A DNA stretch of 64,000 nucleotides from positions 470,922 through 534,921 of the forward strand of contig MNCI01035238.1 in NCBI GenBank assembly GCA_015680685.1, given 5' to 3'. Below the pieces are notes generated by a model. It ran no database searches. It worked only from the letters and a program-made list of their open reading frames with translations, and had not been told where the DNA came from. Positions within the stretch are counted from its first letter, which is position 1. Every line of letters begins with the position of its first letter. This stretch comes from Gnetum montanum. Taxonomy: Eukaryota; Streptophyta; Gnetopsida; Gnetales; Gnetaceae. The position numbers and the translations under genes are program-made. Shown here piece by piece: positions 35,431-46,679 of the stretch.

Positions 35431-37500
35431 ATTTCTTCTTCTTCTTCTCACAAGAGCACTTCACCTAGGGATAATACAAGAAATAGTCGGCAATCAAAAA
35501 CACATAACCTAAATCAGCTGGTTCCTCAACAATATATGTTGACATATACCCATCCCAATGGGTATATCCCCAACTTTACTTTCATCCTCCATCAGGATGA
35601 ACAGATGTGCTAGAGATACTTGCAAAGTAACATAGTGTTACCTCTGGATCGTGCAGTCCCCAACATGCTTCTCCATGCTTTGGCACAGATTGGCATGACT
35701 CATCTTTATGTTGAATACGTTGCGGAAGATTTTGACATGAGGGATTACCATCCCACAACTTTACAACGTATGAGGGACTCAAGGCAGGATAGCCAACATA
35801 CACTGTTGAAGGGCAAAGAGGTCCCACACGTCCTAAGTGAAATCAGAGATGGTGAACCACTTGTAATTGGTTCTCTATCGAAAGATGTTCCCCCTCTTAA
35901 CGATGGTGAGGAGGTGGGGTATCAGAACCTACGCTCCATGATACAAAATCCTAGTTTTGATCTCCGTGAACACCAACTATTCACTGAGGAAATAACAACA
36001 CATGACAAGGACGAGCACTCAGATCGTCATCACGATCGGGGCCGAAGCCATCGAAGAGAAGGTAAGAAACATCATCATGGTGATGGTTCTCCTTCTTCTT
36101 CTCCTTCTTCACATCATTCACCCTCTCCTTCCACATCTGGGCACAGCCATCACAAGCACAACACTGAGGATAGAGGTAGGCAAAATGAGAGACCTCGACA
36201 AGAGAGTCGAGACCAAGGACAAGGGTATGAACGAAGGGAAAGTAGGGAACAACGGCGACATCATAGACTTCATGAAAGATATGATCATGACGAACCCCTA
36301 CTTGCCACCCAAAGCATGTTAGATATAACGGAGGCAGTGAGAATCCCAACAAGGCATCAAAAGAATAGTCGGATCAAGCGCTTAGACATGAACACTATTC
36401 CATGATTTGAAGGGGGATACAACATAGATCCGCAAAATCATTTACAAGCATTCCACAATGCCTGCGCCTTGCAAAACATAGAAAACAAGTGGCAAAAAAT
36501 AAAGTTGTTTCCCAGGACACTCATCAAGGAAGTAGAGAGTTGGTACTGGTCCTTAGAACCAGAAAACATTAGGAGGTGGAGTACGATGTTAGAACTCTTC
36601 AACGATAAGTATCAAATGTACTCCAGAGTGTCTAATTTGCGTAAGCAGATCCAAGGATGGAAGCAAGGTACTCACGAACCCTTGGATGCTACCATGGGCC
36701 ACTACTATGCATTGTTACATCATTGCCTGGGCCATGGTTATGCACAGCAGGATCAACTCCACCACATCGTAGATGGGCTAAGGTATGAAACTAGGAGAAC
36801 CCTTGGGACTTATGCCCAAGGGAGATTATCAAAACTTAGATCCCATGAAATTAATCGCTTGTTGGAACAAGTAGCCAAAGAAGAAGGGGAGCTGAAAAAA
36901 TGGGAAAGTGTGGAAGAATATAACCGTGATCCCTCTCTTCGAAAGAAGGGAGTGAGATTTTGCAATGAAGAGGATGAGTCACCAATTGAAGAGTTGGTGA
37001 ACAGAAAAACCTTGCCACTTTAGAAGTTAACAACAGAAGTATCGGCTAAGGTAGATGAAGTATGGAGTTCCTTAGATAGCAAAATTGAAACTGTCCTAAA
37101 GATTGTAGAAGAGTCTAAGGAGGAACGAAGTAGTGACAAGGACAAGAAAAAGTGGAGAGATTCAGGTCCTGCACGTGACAAGGGTAAGGGGAAAATAAAT
37201 ATCTCCAATGAGGTTGTGGATTCGGACACAGATGATGACAGTGAATGTAAGATCTACCAATATGACCATCCTAAGGGATGTTGTCCAATCATCTCACATC
37301 TACAAGAGTTTGGGGTGTATGCACTCAACTTGAGACTCAACAAATGGTAGATACCCCATAGGTTACCTTATCCCCAAGGTATCCCAAGGTAGTTCTACCA
37401 ACGCTTGATGTACTGTCCAAGTGGAACTCCACCACAACCCATCAGACAACATCAGTAGTGGCAATACCCACAGTCATGGGGGATGCCACCGCCAAAACAT
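35431..37500 (+). pseudogene. E4 gag, nearly intact
   Basis: The family start ATG is ATT here (35431-35433), followed by Ser-rich codons. The frame continues through YIPNFTFILHQDEQMC, a TAG at about 35611, then runs open 35620-36405 with the His/Arg/Ser hinge (DKDEHSDRHHDRGRSHRREG). After one TGA the capsid core is open at 36469-37023 (LFPRTLIKEVESWYWSLEPE, then GLRYETRRTLGTYAQGRLSK). After another TAG comes a Lys/Glu-rich part and a knuckle-like motif at about 37243 (CKIYQYDHPKGCCP; second Cys is Tyr). It is the best template for recognising the other four gags. Confidence 0.88.
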
Positions 37501-38158
37501 CAATACCCCTACCGACAGCATGAACCTTATGGATACTACATGCAGCAGCCAATTTCTCCAAGTGACTCCATGGGTCACACAACTCCCCAATGTTACTACC
37601 AAGTTCGGGAGTACTTTAGAAGGACTCCTTCTCCTTCGGGAGATGCTCCATATCCATACCATCCTCCTAATATGTCTGCACCTCTTCCACTGGTAGTTCC
37701 CATACCTCCTACTCCAACAATGCAAGGGGAACTCCCCACTCAACCACAGCAACATAACACTACGAGAGCCGTAAACATCCAATCCGCTGCTGGTTCTAAC
37801 AACCGTAAAAGGAGAAGACCTTTCTTCAAAACCAAAAGTCCAGACAAGTTCTCACAACAACAAGTGGTTGAGTCTAGGTACGCTCCTCCAACAAATAAAT
37901 CTTTGGGGCTTCCTTCAGTTCAAAATCAGAGCTTAATGCATATGGTTATGTTAGTGCATACCGTAACCAACTAGATCAAGGTAGGCCACCTTCCCAGGAA
38001 ACTATCTGAACCTGGGAGTCCCCTAATTTATCTCCAAGTTATCGAGAACGAACCTCATAAGGCTCTTCTTGACTCAGGTTCCGAAGTCAACTTAATCTCA
38101 CGAGAAATGTATCAAGCCTGGAACTCACCCCAACTTAAGAAGAGCAACATTCAACTAG
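37400..38158 (+). pseudogene. E4 gag tail and aspartic protease, truncated
   Basis: The Pro/Tyr/Gln-rich gag tail is open at 37483-37974. The retropepsin follows: SPLIYLQVIENEPHKALLDS, GSEVNLISREMY, with D-S-G intact at 38071-38079. The frame ends at SNIQL near 38158, before the GWSYP...GRAWLS half found in the other copies. One TAG sits between HTVTN and IKVGHLPRK. Confidence 0.85.
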
Positions 38159-38170
38159 ATCCTGGAATAG

Positions 38171-38380
38171 GGCTCAGAGGTAGTAACCTCTAAGAATGAA
38201 GCACCTGTCTTTGTAGACACTAACCGTTTGACAAGAGAACCGGCTCAACATCCCAGTTCAAAAAATGAAAATGTGTGGACTGAGTTACCCTTCCAAATAG
38301 AGGGCAACGACGTAAGCAAAGGTCATAGCAAAGTGTCTTGGCCTTACATCTTGCCTAATCCAAGATGGGTCAAGAAGTAG
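38171..38380 (+). CDS. Unidentified 69-codon open stretch at the E4 breakpoint
   Basis: Open from after a TAG at 38168 to a TAG at 38378, with composition like a real protein (GSEVVTSKNEAPVFVDTNRL ... PYILPNPRWVKK). It starts immediately after Athila homology stops and ends 148 bases before a minisatellite. I do not recognise it. It could be the C-terminus of the Tat-lineage polyprotein whose 3' repeats follow. It has no Met start, so it is a fragment at best. Confidence 0.3.
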   Translation, partial: GSEVVTSKNEAPVFVDTNRLTREPAQHPSSKNENVWTELPFQIEGNDVSKGHSKVSWPYILPNPRWVKK

Positions 38381-38527
38381 TTGCACATAACGTAGCAACC
38401 ACATTGCTTCTCATCCAGTTGGCATCCTTTGTACATTTACCACCTTTTTATTTTGCATCCATCCTTCTACACTAGGTATTAATTAGTCATTCTCTAAATC
38501 GTTATCATATCACTTCCTTACTACGCC

Positions 38528-38764
38528 ATGGCCCAAAATGGCCTAAAACTATGTTACCACAAGGAATGGCCTGAGATGGCCTAAAACTACACTACTATCC
38601 AATGGCCAAAATAGCCTAAAACTAGCAATGGCCCAAAACGGCCTAAAACTAGCAAGGGCCTGAAACAGCCTAAAACTAGCGATGGCTTGAAATGGCCTAA
38701 AACTATATTATGGCCCGAAATGACCTAAAACTAGCGAAGGCCTGAAATGGCCTAAAACTAAAAC
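38528..38764 (+). repeat. Minisatellite array 1
   Basis: About eight units of 26-36 bases, each ending GGCCTAAAACTAGC or close variants, preceded by ATGGCC(C/T). Arrays of this kind are known from the 3' untranslated region of Tat-lineage retrotransposons. The core is related to arrays 2 and 3. Confidence 0.88.
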
Positions 38765-38883
38765 ATCAAAAAGAAAAAACATAATATAGCATAAAATCAA
38801 TTTTCTTTCAAAATTTACTTCCTTCATTAAATTTTTTCCAATGATTTTTACAAAAAATCCAAAATTTCAAAAATCCCATGTTG

Positions 38884-41800
38884 TCATGGGTTATCTTCAT
38901 CCACATCATCTTCGCCCGCATCGTTCACTCCTACATCATTCCCTTCTGCATTGCCTTCCTCTGCATTACCCTCATTTGCCTCTTCATTTTCACCCTCTAC
39001 AAGCCTTGCATCTTTATTTGGAACCTGCATTGTGAAAGTAAAGTAGTCAGCTAGAGCAAGACATGAAAGCTAAAATAGAGCATGAGCAGTTTCCACAGTA
39101 GAAAGTAACTGACCCAAGATGGCCCAAATCCATCTCAAAGGGTATGCGATCCAAATTGAGCCTAAGGTAATTCAAAACCTCTTCTTCCATGATATTTTCC
39201 CAATGCCTCTCACTTGGTTCAGTGTTTATTGCAACTTTCTCCTTTTCAACGGCCATCCATCTCACCAGTCCCAAAGAAAAAGAGGTAGTAACGGTCTCAC
39301 CTGTGGGAAGATCCACTTCCCATTTAGAAGATTCACTGACCTTTACCTACTCCATGAACTTGTTATAGGCCTCGGAAGCACCAATGACATTTATGAATGC
39401 TTTATAAGTAAATGCCTCCACAAAAGCATCCCTGTATAGTTTTTGGTATGTGGCACATTCCACTTTATACATATGTTTATTGTTTTTCTGGGACTGCCCC
39501 CACTCGTAGACTCTGGCACTGTAGTCTTTCCAATCTTGGTTCTTCTAGGCCAACAAGTCCATTTAGATCCGCTATTCTATTATTTCTCGGGTGGCTTCAT
39601 TGTTGTGCTACATGACTATCCAATATCCAGCATAATCTATCACAACCATGCGCCAACTACCATCATTGGTATCACAAGCCATGAGGAATTCATTCCTTGA
39701 TTTGAGGACTCCCACTTCGGCACTCGGTTCAGCCTTTTGGACCCATTTCCACAGGTCCTCATTGACATGCCTACACTCCTACAAGGAGCGTGCTGAGTGC
39801 AAAGTGCATTTGCTAGCCTCGTCGTATATGCGACGAGGCATCTTGGCCACTTTGGACAGGAATGTAGGCATGGCACCAACCACACAAAGAGTGCATTAGT
39901 TAGGTCTCATTTGAGTCAAGATACTGTAACCACACAAAGAGCGCATTAGTCACACTAGCGTAACAAGGTTAGCAAGCCCAAGAACTCTAGTGTAGGAACA
40001 CAAAAAAGCCTAGCATAACTACTTTACTTACCCGCTTCAGGATCGACCTGTCTGAGATGGCCGATCATGTCGTCGACGACCCCTTGAATTAACGTAAGCT
40101 TGTTGGGGATCTCAGTCCATGGTTTCACTCAAATCAGAGGGGGTCCTACAATATTAACAGTGGTGTCTGTCATGCAACCAAATGCATCAGTAATGACCGG
40201 GGTGAACTATAATAAATCTATGAGTAAAGAAAACGACAGTATGAGGGCTCCTACCCAGTAAATCCTTGGGGGTGATAATGGGGAGATCTCCCATCAACAC
40301 ATCATCAAATATATTGTCAAACTCACCAGCGTCTAATTGTAGTTCCCCTTCTTTCTGACTCAAAACTATGATAGCATTCTTGGCATTCGTCTATTCCCCT
40401 GATGCTGAATTCCCTTCCAGGTTGATGTAGGCTTCTTCTTTATTTGTTGGAGCCTTTCCTTTTGAGGGACTAGCATCTCCTCATCTATAGGAGACTCCTC
40501 TTTGTCTCAAAAAATGTCCTTCTTGTCAGTAGGAGGATTTTCCTTGACGACAAGAGCCCATTCCTTAGTGATAGGAGCTCCTTCCCTCTTGACCGAGGCC
40601 CTATCCTTTGAGACTGGGGCCTCTGTGTCTTTATTTACCACCCCTATCTTGGGGGTCGACACCTCTTCATCACCTTCTTCTTCTTCTTCTTCTTCTTCCT
40701 TTGGCAGCAAAAACATATTCGCATTAGCTTAAAGCAAGTTAGCTTAAAGTAGGTGCTACACTATGCTACACTACTTAGTGTAGCATAGCATAGCAGGCAT
40801 TAAAAAAATAGGTGAAGGAAGTAAACATAGGCAAAAGCATTTACCAATGGGGGGTTGTGTCATGTGTAGCTTGAATCGTAGTGTCTAACCCTTTTCTTCT
40901 TCCATACGAAGGGTCTCCTCAACTAGTTGAGGTCTCTTTTGTCGCATCTTGGTGGCCACTGTCTTGGTGATAACACATTTCCCCTACGATACGCTACCAA
41001 CGGCAGCAGGTGGCACCTCTCCCACGTTGCCTTGGCCATGAAATTTGTGGGCCACCCGATCCTTAGTCGTCATAGAGAATGACTCCCCAATAGGCTCTAG
41101 GGGATCTTGGGCTTGGGTGGTCTAGAGGATTTGGCAAATCCATGATTTGAAAATCTGATTGCGATTTCGCATAACCCAGACTCTGTTATTGTGGACTACC
41201 AAAAACTCCGCGAAACGTCGCAAGAAAGCTATGTAAAAGGCATAGTGCACATTGAAAAAGGACTCCTGCTTCTTATGAAGCGTGACGATTTTAGTTTGTA
41301 GGCCCTTTCATAGATACCTAGCCTAGTTGTAGCAAGCCCCCTCTTCCATGACCTCCCGCATTACCCAAGCTTGCTCAATCCCAAGGATCTTTCCTTGGGA
41401 AAGTATCTGGGGGAAAGCTCAAGCACGAAAGATGGGATAAACCTCTTTGCTGGCTCTCAGCCTGACTTTCTCCATGGGGATCCCCTGTCACTCTTTGGCA
41501 ACCCCTAGCCACTCCTTAATGTCCTCCTTCTGATGGTTCACCTATTTCTTGGTCTTTGACCTTATGAGGAGACCATCAGCAGGGACACCGAAAAGGTTCG
41601 TGAATAGCTCGTCATTGACTTCAAGGACCACCTGCACACCATGTACATGTGTGCGAAAGTAGTCTTCCTTGTCAAAAATGGATTCTGCTAGGGCAAGCAT
41701 CTCAACGACAGGGATGCTTGGATTTGGGGCTAGGAACAAATCTGTGAGCCTAGCATCTTAAAGATGCTTGAGCAGGGATTTCGAGGCCACGTTGCATATC

Positions 41801-42842
41801 CAACGTTGGCTCTCATCTACCTTCCCATACTTGAAGTAGATGTTTGCCTCATGGTTCCTAGTGGTTATCACTGTCACCTCTTGGGACTTCTTCTCCCCTA
41901 TAGTAGTTTGCACAAAAGCAGTTAGCACAACAGCACGAAAAAAACAAACAAGCAAAAAACAAGTTAGGCAAAGCATAACTAGTAGAAAAAATAGCAATGA
42001 CACTCAAACATGCAGTAACTACTGTTTAGCTTACCAGGCTTAAACGGTGATGGGAATGATAGAAGATTAACCAAGACATCTTCAACAATGATCGGTTTAA
42101 AGGGTGCCCATCACTCATCCAACCAACTAGACTCCTTGCATCTATTGTAGAGTCTGGGATACCGAGTTGGGTAGGTTTTGTACTTACCCCCACATTGGCC
42201 TATCACACCTGCACGTATATTATCAACAAAAGAAAACTTCCACCGCACCATCTATGCTAAGGTCAACACATCCATATCGCCATGAAGCCCTTCCTCATTG
42301 ATAAAAAAAACTAGTAACAAAAACACACTATTAACATTTGGCTAGCGTAGCAAATATTGCATAGCATAGCGGAACATGGCTACAAAACTCACCCGCCAGC
42401 ACTGTAAATAGTTCCTGGTGGGTTTTGGAAGCATGTTCCCATATGACATGCAATAAACAAAGTGTTTTAGGGATGGTAGAAATTATACTCGAGCATCTCC
42501 CAAATCTAGGCCAAATGCCTCAAATTTTTTGGGCACTGACTAGACCCTTCTCCCTGCCTACTGCTAATCACTCCATCCATCAAAAATCTTAGAATGCCTC
42601 GATTTTCCCTAGGCAATAGGGTTTCTATTATGACGGCCGCTACCTCCTCTGCCAGGTGTGATCAAACTATCACACTAAAGCATTGGAGGAGAAATTGTAG
42701 AAACTCTTGTGCTCCCTCATGGAACCAAACCGTCTCCTGCCCCACGCATGTATGGGGTAGAGGAACATTGGCCATTGGTCCACTCACACAGCATAGGACT
42801 CCCACAAGTTTGAGGACAATTAGGATTGGCCTTAGTGCCACC
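38884..42842 (-). pseudogene. Decayed multi-exon gene, antisense to the Tat pol; product unknown
   Basis: On the minus strand a protein-like reading persists across about 4 kb, joined by plausible GT...AG junctions. Inferred exons: 42842-42393 (acceptor TTGTGCAG, donor GTGAGT), about 42295-42035 (donor GTAAGC), 41897-40845 (acceptor CTATAG, donor GTAAAT), 40698-40255 (acceptor CCAAAG, donor GTAGGA), 40206-40032 (acceptor TTATAG, donor GTAAGT), about 39885-39114, and 39024-38884 (acceptor AATGCAG). The last exon ends in an acidic tail (EEANEGNAEEGNAEGNDVG...DEDNP) and a TGA at 38886-38884. Exon 41897-40845 includes THVHGVQVVLEVNDELFTNL followed by FGVPADG, which reminds me of plant transposon-associated or plant-mobile-domain proteins, but this is only an impression. 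About a dozen in-frame stops show decay. Antisense extra ORFs are known in Tat-lineage elements; whether this is one is inference. Confidence 0.55.
40677..40698. repeat. CTT/GAA microsatellite
   Basis: About seven CTT triplets. Read on the minus strand it codes the poly-Glu start of an inferred exon (EEEEEEEEGDEEVS). Confidence 0.8.
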
Positions 42843-43820
42843 CTGCACAACACAATAGCAAATGTTAACGTCATGTTCGAGTGGAATACACATGTAGCAT
42901 AGCAAAACTAGCATTTTAGCAAATAGCATAGCACAATTCTCTACATGCACATAGTGTAGCAAGAAAACACAAAGGCAATAGTGTAGCAAAGTTAGCTTAG
43001 AGTAGCAATAAAGTGGTTAGCCCTAACAAAGTGATTAAGACTATGCTGTGATAGAACACGTATACCACTATCACATCACACATGGCCAAACCCTCCTAAG
43101 GGTCCTACGCTACGCTATTTGCATGCCAAGTGGCTCAAATTGTCCAATTCTCTATAGTAATGATAGTCGCAGCGATGGCAATCTAGGTGATCTTGCATGC
43201 AACCTTAGCGTAGCATCTGTACATCTGCCGCAGCCGAAACGGCAACAGCGATGGTGTAAGGGCCAAAACAAAGATAACACGATGACAGAAAAACATAGAT
43301 AACTAAACAAAATTGTAGGAACAAAAATAAGAAAAACAAAAACATAACAGAGGCATGAGAAAATAGGGAGAGCATAGTAGTCTACAGGGTCAACGGTGTC
43401 TCCTCTCATACTGCGACGCATGCTTGCGTCACGTGCCCTAGGGTTTCCTTCACTTCATTGACCTTGGCAAGTGCCAGGTGTTTGCATTCTTTCATGGGAG
43501 CCATCATCTTGCTTACCTATTCTTTCTTTGTCACTACGTCGAATTGTTGTACTCTGTATTGGTTCAATTGCTCTATGCTCCGAATGTGGGCTCTATGCTG
43601 TTACGGTGAAAATGATGAGTTTACCAAGGGTTAATCCCTATTTATATCTGCAATGGTGAAAAAGAAACTTGTCATTCTCTATCCTCGTTTAATGCGGAGT
43701 ATGTCGTGAAGCGTAGCATGCCCGCCACAACATGGTAGCAATGTTCACATTAAAATAGATGGGCCTGGGTGAAGAGCCTTGACACGCTTCAAAATAGCCA
43801 TTTTCCTTCACAAAAATATC
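42843..43820 (-). other. Region upstream of the antisense gene; possible first exon
   Basis: On the minus strand ATG codons near 43500 begin MAPMKECKHLALAKVNEVKE, continuing about 32 codons to a TGA. This could be a first coding exon, but no clear donor was fixed. The rest contains several TAGCATAGC-type motifs (42893-43030) and no supported frame. Confidence 0.25.
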
Positions 43821-43834
43821 TCCCTAGGCGGTCT

Positions 43835-44200
43835 AAAAAGACCTTAAACTAACAATCCTAATGCATAGTTCCAATCTAGTTAGCAGTCTGCAAAGACCTT
43901 AAACTAGCAGTTTTGATCCTTTTACATGTTGGAAATCTACAATGACATTAAACTAGCAGTTTCACATTTCTACATTAGCAGTTTTGTGTTTTTACAATAG
44001 CAGTTTTCCGTTCTTCATGGTAGCAGTTTTGTATTCTTACGTCTATGCGGTCCGCAACAACCTTAAACTAATACTCTAACATGTTGGTAGTCCACAAAGA
44101 TGTTAAACTAGCAGCTTTTACATTTTTACATGAGCAGTTTTACATTAGTAGTTTTGCACTTTTACTTCCAGGTGGTCTACCATGACATTAAATTGGCAAA
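43835..44200 (+). repeat. Minisatellite array 2
   Basis: Irregular units of about 45-110 bases sharing GTC(T/C)(A/G)CAAAGACCTTAAACTAGCAG-like cores, with AGCAGTTTT spacers repeated inside longer units. It lies just upstream of the Tat-type pol. Confidence 0.75.
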
Positions 44201-44516
44201 TCTTAAGCTTTCTATCATACTTTGCATTTATCTTGATTGTTCACATTTCATTGCTACTTTGCAAATTTTCACTATGCATAGGTTACTACAAACAGGTACC
44301 TCTTAACTAGACTTTCATCTCATTTTGACAAGTTGAGCGAGGATGGAAATCCATCATGATCTCTCTTCACCTTTAGCTTTAGCAGGTCCACATGGCAAAC
44401 TTGCAAGACAACTAAACCCAAATCTAATAGACTAGGAATCATCTGCAGTTAGCATCATAGCATCCTTAGAAGCATCCCCAGACTAGCCTAAGCATCTGGT
44501 CCAAGCCCTAGATTTA

Positions 44517-45960
44517 GACGTTGAGGATGTAACTGAGGACCCTCTCATCGAAACGCCTATGACCACATCCAGGGTAGAAATAAAAACATTGAAACTTAGT
44601 TCCCTCCTAGATTCGCAGATGCACAAAGATGTAGCTAAAATTCTGCAAGATAGCATTGAAGTCTTTGCATGGTCATACAGCGACATGTCGGGTTTAGATT
44701 CGAGGCTGATACAGCACAACATCATCTTAGACTTGCGCATGAAAGAAGTCAAGAAGAAGGCTCATAAGGTTAAACTAGAGATTGCACTAGCCGTACGAGA
44801 TGAAATCACCAGGCTATATCAGGCTGGTTTCATCCGAGTAGTTGATTACTTAGAATGGGTGTCTAATATCATTTTAGTTTCTAGAAAAATGAGAGGGATA
44901 TGAATCTATATAGACTTCCAGGATCTGAATAAGGCAATGATCAAAGACAATTTTCCACTTCTGAGTATCGATCAACTCATTGACACTACAGCTAGTCATG
45001 CTCTGTTATCCTTCATGGATGGTTTCTCTAGCTACAACCAAATTTGCATTAATCCAAAGCATCAATTAACAATAACCTTCATGACCCCATGGGGTAGCTT
45101 TTGTTACACTATGATGCCTTTTAGGCTCAAGAACACAAGATCAACCTACCAGCGAGCCATGACTTACATCTTTAGTTACTACATCTTAGAAATGCTAAAC
45201 AACTACATGGATGACATAGCAATGAAATCTAAGGAAGTCGCTGATCATCCCAATGATCTAGGTGTAGTCCTCAAGTGTTGCCAAATACATAATTTATGCC
45301 TCAATCCTAAAAAGTATGTCTTCAGGATGAGAACCAGACACATGTTAGGGTTTGTAGTATTGGAGGCTGGAATACGAGTGGACCTTGACAAAGTCAAGAC
45401 CATTGTTAACCTAGTGCCACCTACAAATCTTAAGGAATTGCACGAGTTACAAGGTAGAGTATAGTTCATCAGAAGGTTTATAGCAAAGTTGATCGACAAG
45501 TTACACCCCATGCAAAATCTACTAAAGAAAGGGGTTAACTTTGAATGGACACCATAGTGCCAACAACCCCTTGATGATCTGAAGAAAGACCTTTTGCACC
45601 TCCCAATTGTTTACCCACCATAGAGGGATAAGCCTTTCTTCATCTACCTTGCCACCTTGGACACGTCTATCGCAGCACTGTTATGTTAGAAATGGGATGA
45701 TAGTTCTGAGATACCAGTGTACTACCGAAGTCATGCATTGGTAGCGTATGAAGAAAAATACAACGAGGTGGAGAGAAACTTCCTTGTCTTAGTGTTTGTG
45801 TTGAAGAAGTGGAGACACTATTTGTTTCGTAGCAAAATTAACATTATTTGCAAAAGCAACATACTCTAGGCTATCACGAACAATCTGTACAAAAGTAGTA
45901 GGATAGCCCAGTGGAAAGCAATAATAGCAGAATTTAATTTGCATTATGTGAGCTAATTGT
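44517..45960 (+). pseudogene. Tat/Ogre-lineage reverse transcriptase and RNase H
   Basis: The frame opens near 44517 and reads EDPLIETPMTTSRVEIKTLK, then IEVFAWSYSDMSGLDSRLIQH, the Tat-type lead-in to RT. RT blocks follow: AGFIRV...YLEWVSNIILV, DFQDLNKAMIKDNFPL, MDGFSSYNQI, TPWGSFCYTMMPFRLKN. The catalytic YMDD at 45204-45215 is intact. RNase H follows from about 45560 (FEWTP ... DKPFFIYLATLDTSIAALL). Open stretches 44559-44903 and 44937-45464 show light decay compared with the Athila pols. Stops at about 44901 and 45462 still kill it. No protease or gag precedes it. Confidence 0.87.
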
Positions 45961-46089
45961 TGATGAAAGGTCAAGCCATAATGATGCAACTTACAACCTC
46001 ATCCATCGACGACCAGGTGATCATAGACCCTGAATTCCCAGATGAGCATGTTAGCACTATCAATGCCATCCCATCGCATCTCGAAGCTA

Positions 46090-46670
46090 CTTTGTGTTTT
46101 GACAGTGCCTCGACCACGTGAGGTGGTAGTGCAACTACTATCATTATGTTCCCCTCTATGGAAATGCATCCCTTTGCTTACTGTTTTGTAGTCCCTTACA
46201 CAAACAACGTGGTAGAGTATGAGGGATTACTCAGGGGCCTCGTAGCAACCCAAGCATTAAGCATACAATACCTGATGATTTGCAAAGATTCATAACTAAT
46301 TGTGAATCAAATCACCGAGGTCTACGCCTGTAAGGCTACACACCTACAATCCTATTGTAACCTAGTAAAATCTTTCCTCAAATAGTTTGCAACTACAGAC
46401 GTGCAACACATGCCATGTAATGAAAACACCGTAGCAGACGCCTTGGCCACCTTAGTGTTAAACATTCCATCACACTTGTTTGCAAGTTTACCAACCTCGA
46501 TTACCGAGTGTACGAAGCCTACCACTCAGGAAGGACACATAGCCTCTATTAGTGCTACAGATACCCAAGAGTGGTACTCCAACATTAAAGCCTACTTGCA
46601 ACACAGTGAGCCCCCAAGTGGATTGACATCTACCCAAAGAGATGTCATTCATAAGCATGCTCGGTAATAT
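46090..46670 (+). pseudogene. Tat/Ogre additional (archaeal-type) RNase H
   Basis: A second RNase H-like domain follows the first, a hallmark of the Tat lineage. It starts CFDSAST with FDGAS changed to FDSAS near 46098. It continues FAYCFVVPYTNNVVEYEGLL (the TNN-x-AEYEA block, about 46170-46235), then ICKDS, and ends CNENTVADALATL (46419-46457). The TAA/TAG stops near 46290 and 46385 interrupt it. The DSASTTXGG segment has a TGA in place of a Gly codon. Confidence 0.83.
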
Positions 46671-46679
46671 GTGCTCATG

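Larger units (their letters stand above)
34686..38158 (+). mobile_element. Athila-like element E4, truncated after protease
   Basis: Has a left LTR (34686-35286), a PBS, and gag plus protease, then stops abruptly at about 38158 in the Q-L-x codons following LKKSNI of the protease C-terminal side. No RT, integrase or right LTR of this copy occurs later in the window. It is the least decayed Athila copy here (about six stops over 2.7 kb), so it probably inserted most recently, and was truncated by deletion or recombination with the Tat-associated DNA to its right. Confidence 0.88.

Noticed and set aside
38528-38764. CRISPR-like array of repeats and spacers
   Set aside because: Units vary in length, spacers are not unique and the sequence is plant retroelement DNA: a minisatellite.
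40502-40732. Ser-rich plus-strand ORF
   Set aside because: It is the mirror of the GAA-rich minus-strand exon; the Ser run comes from the CTT microsatellite.
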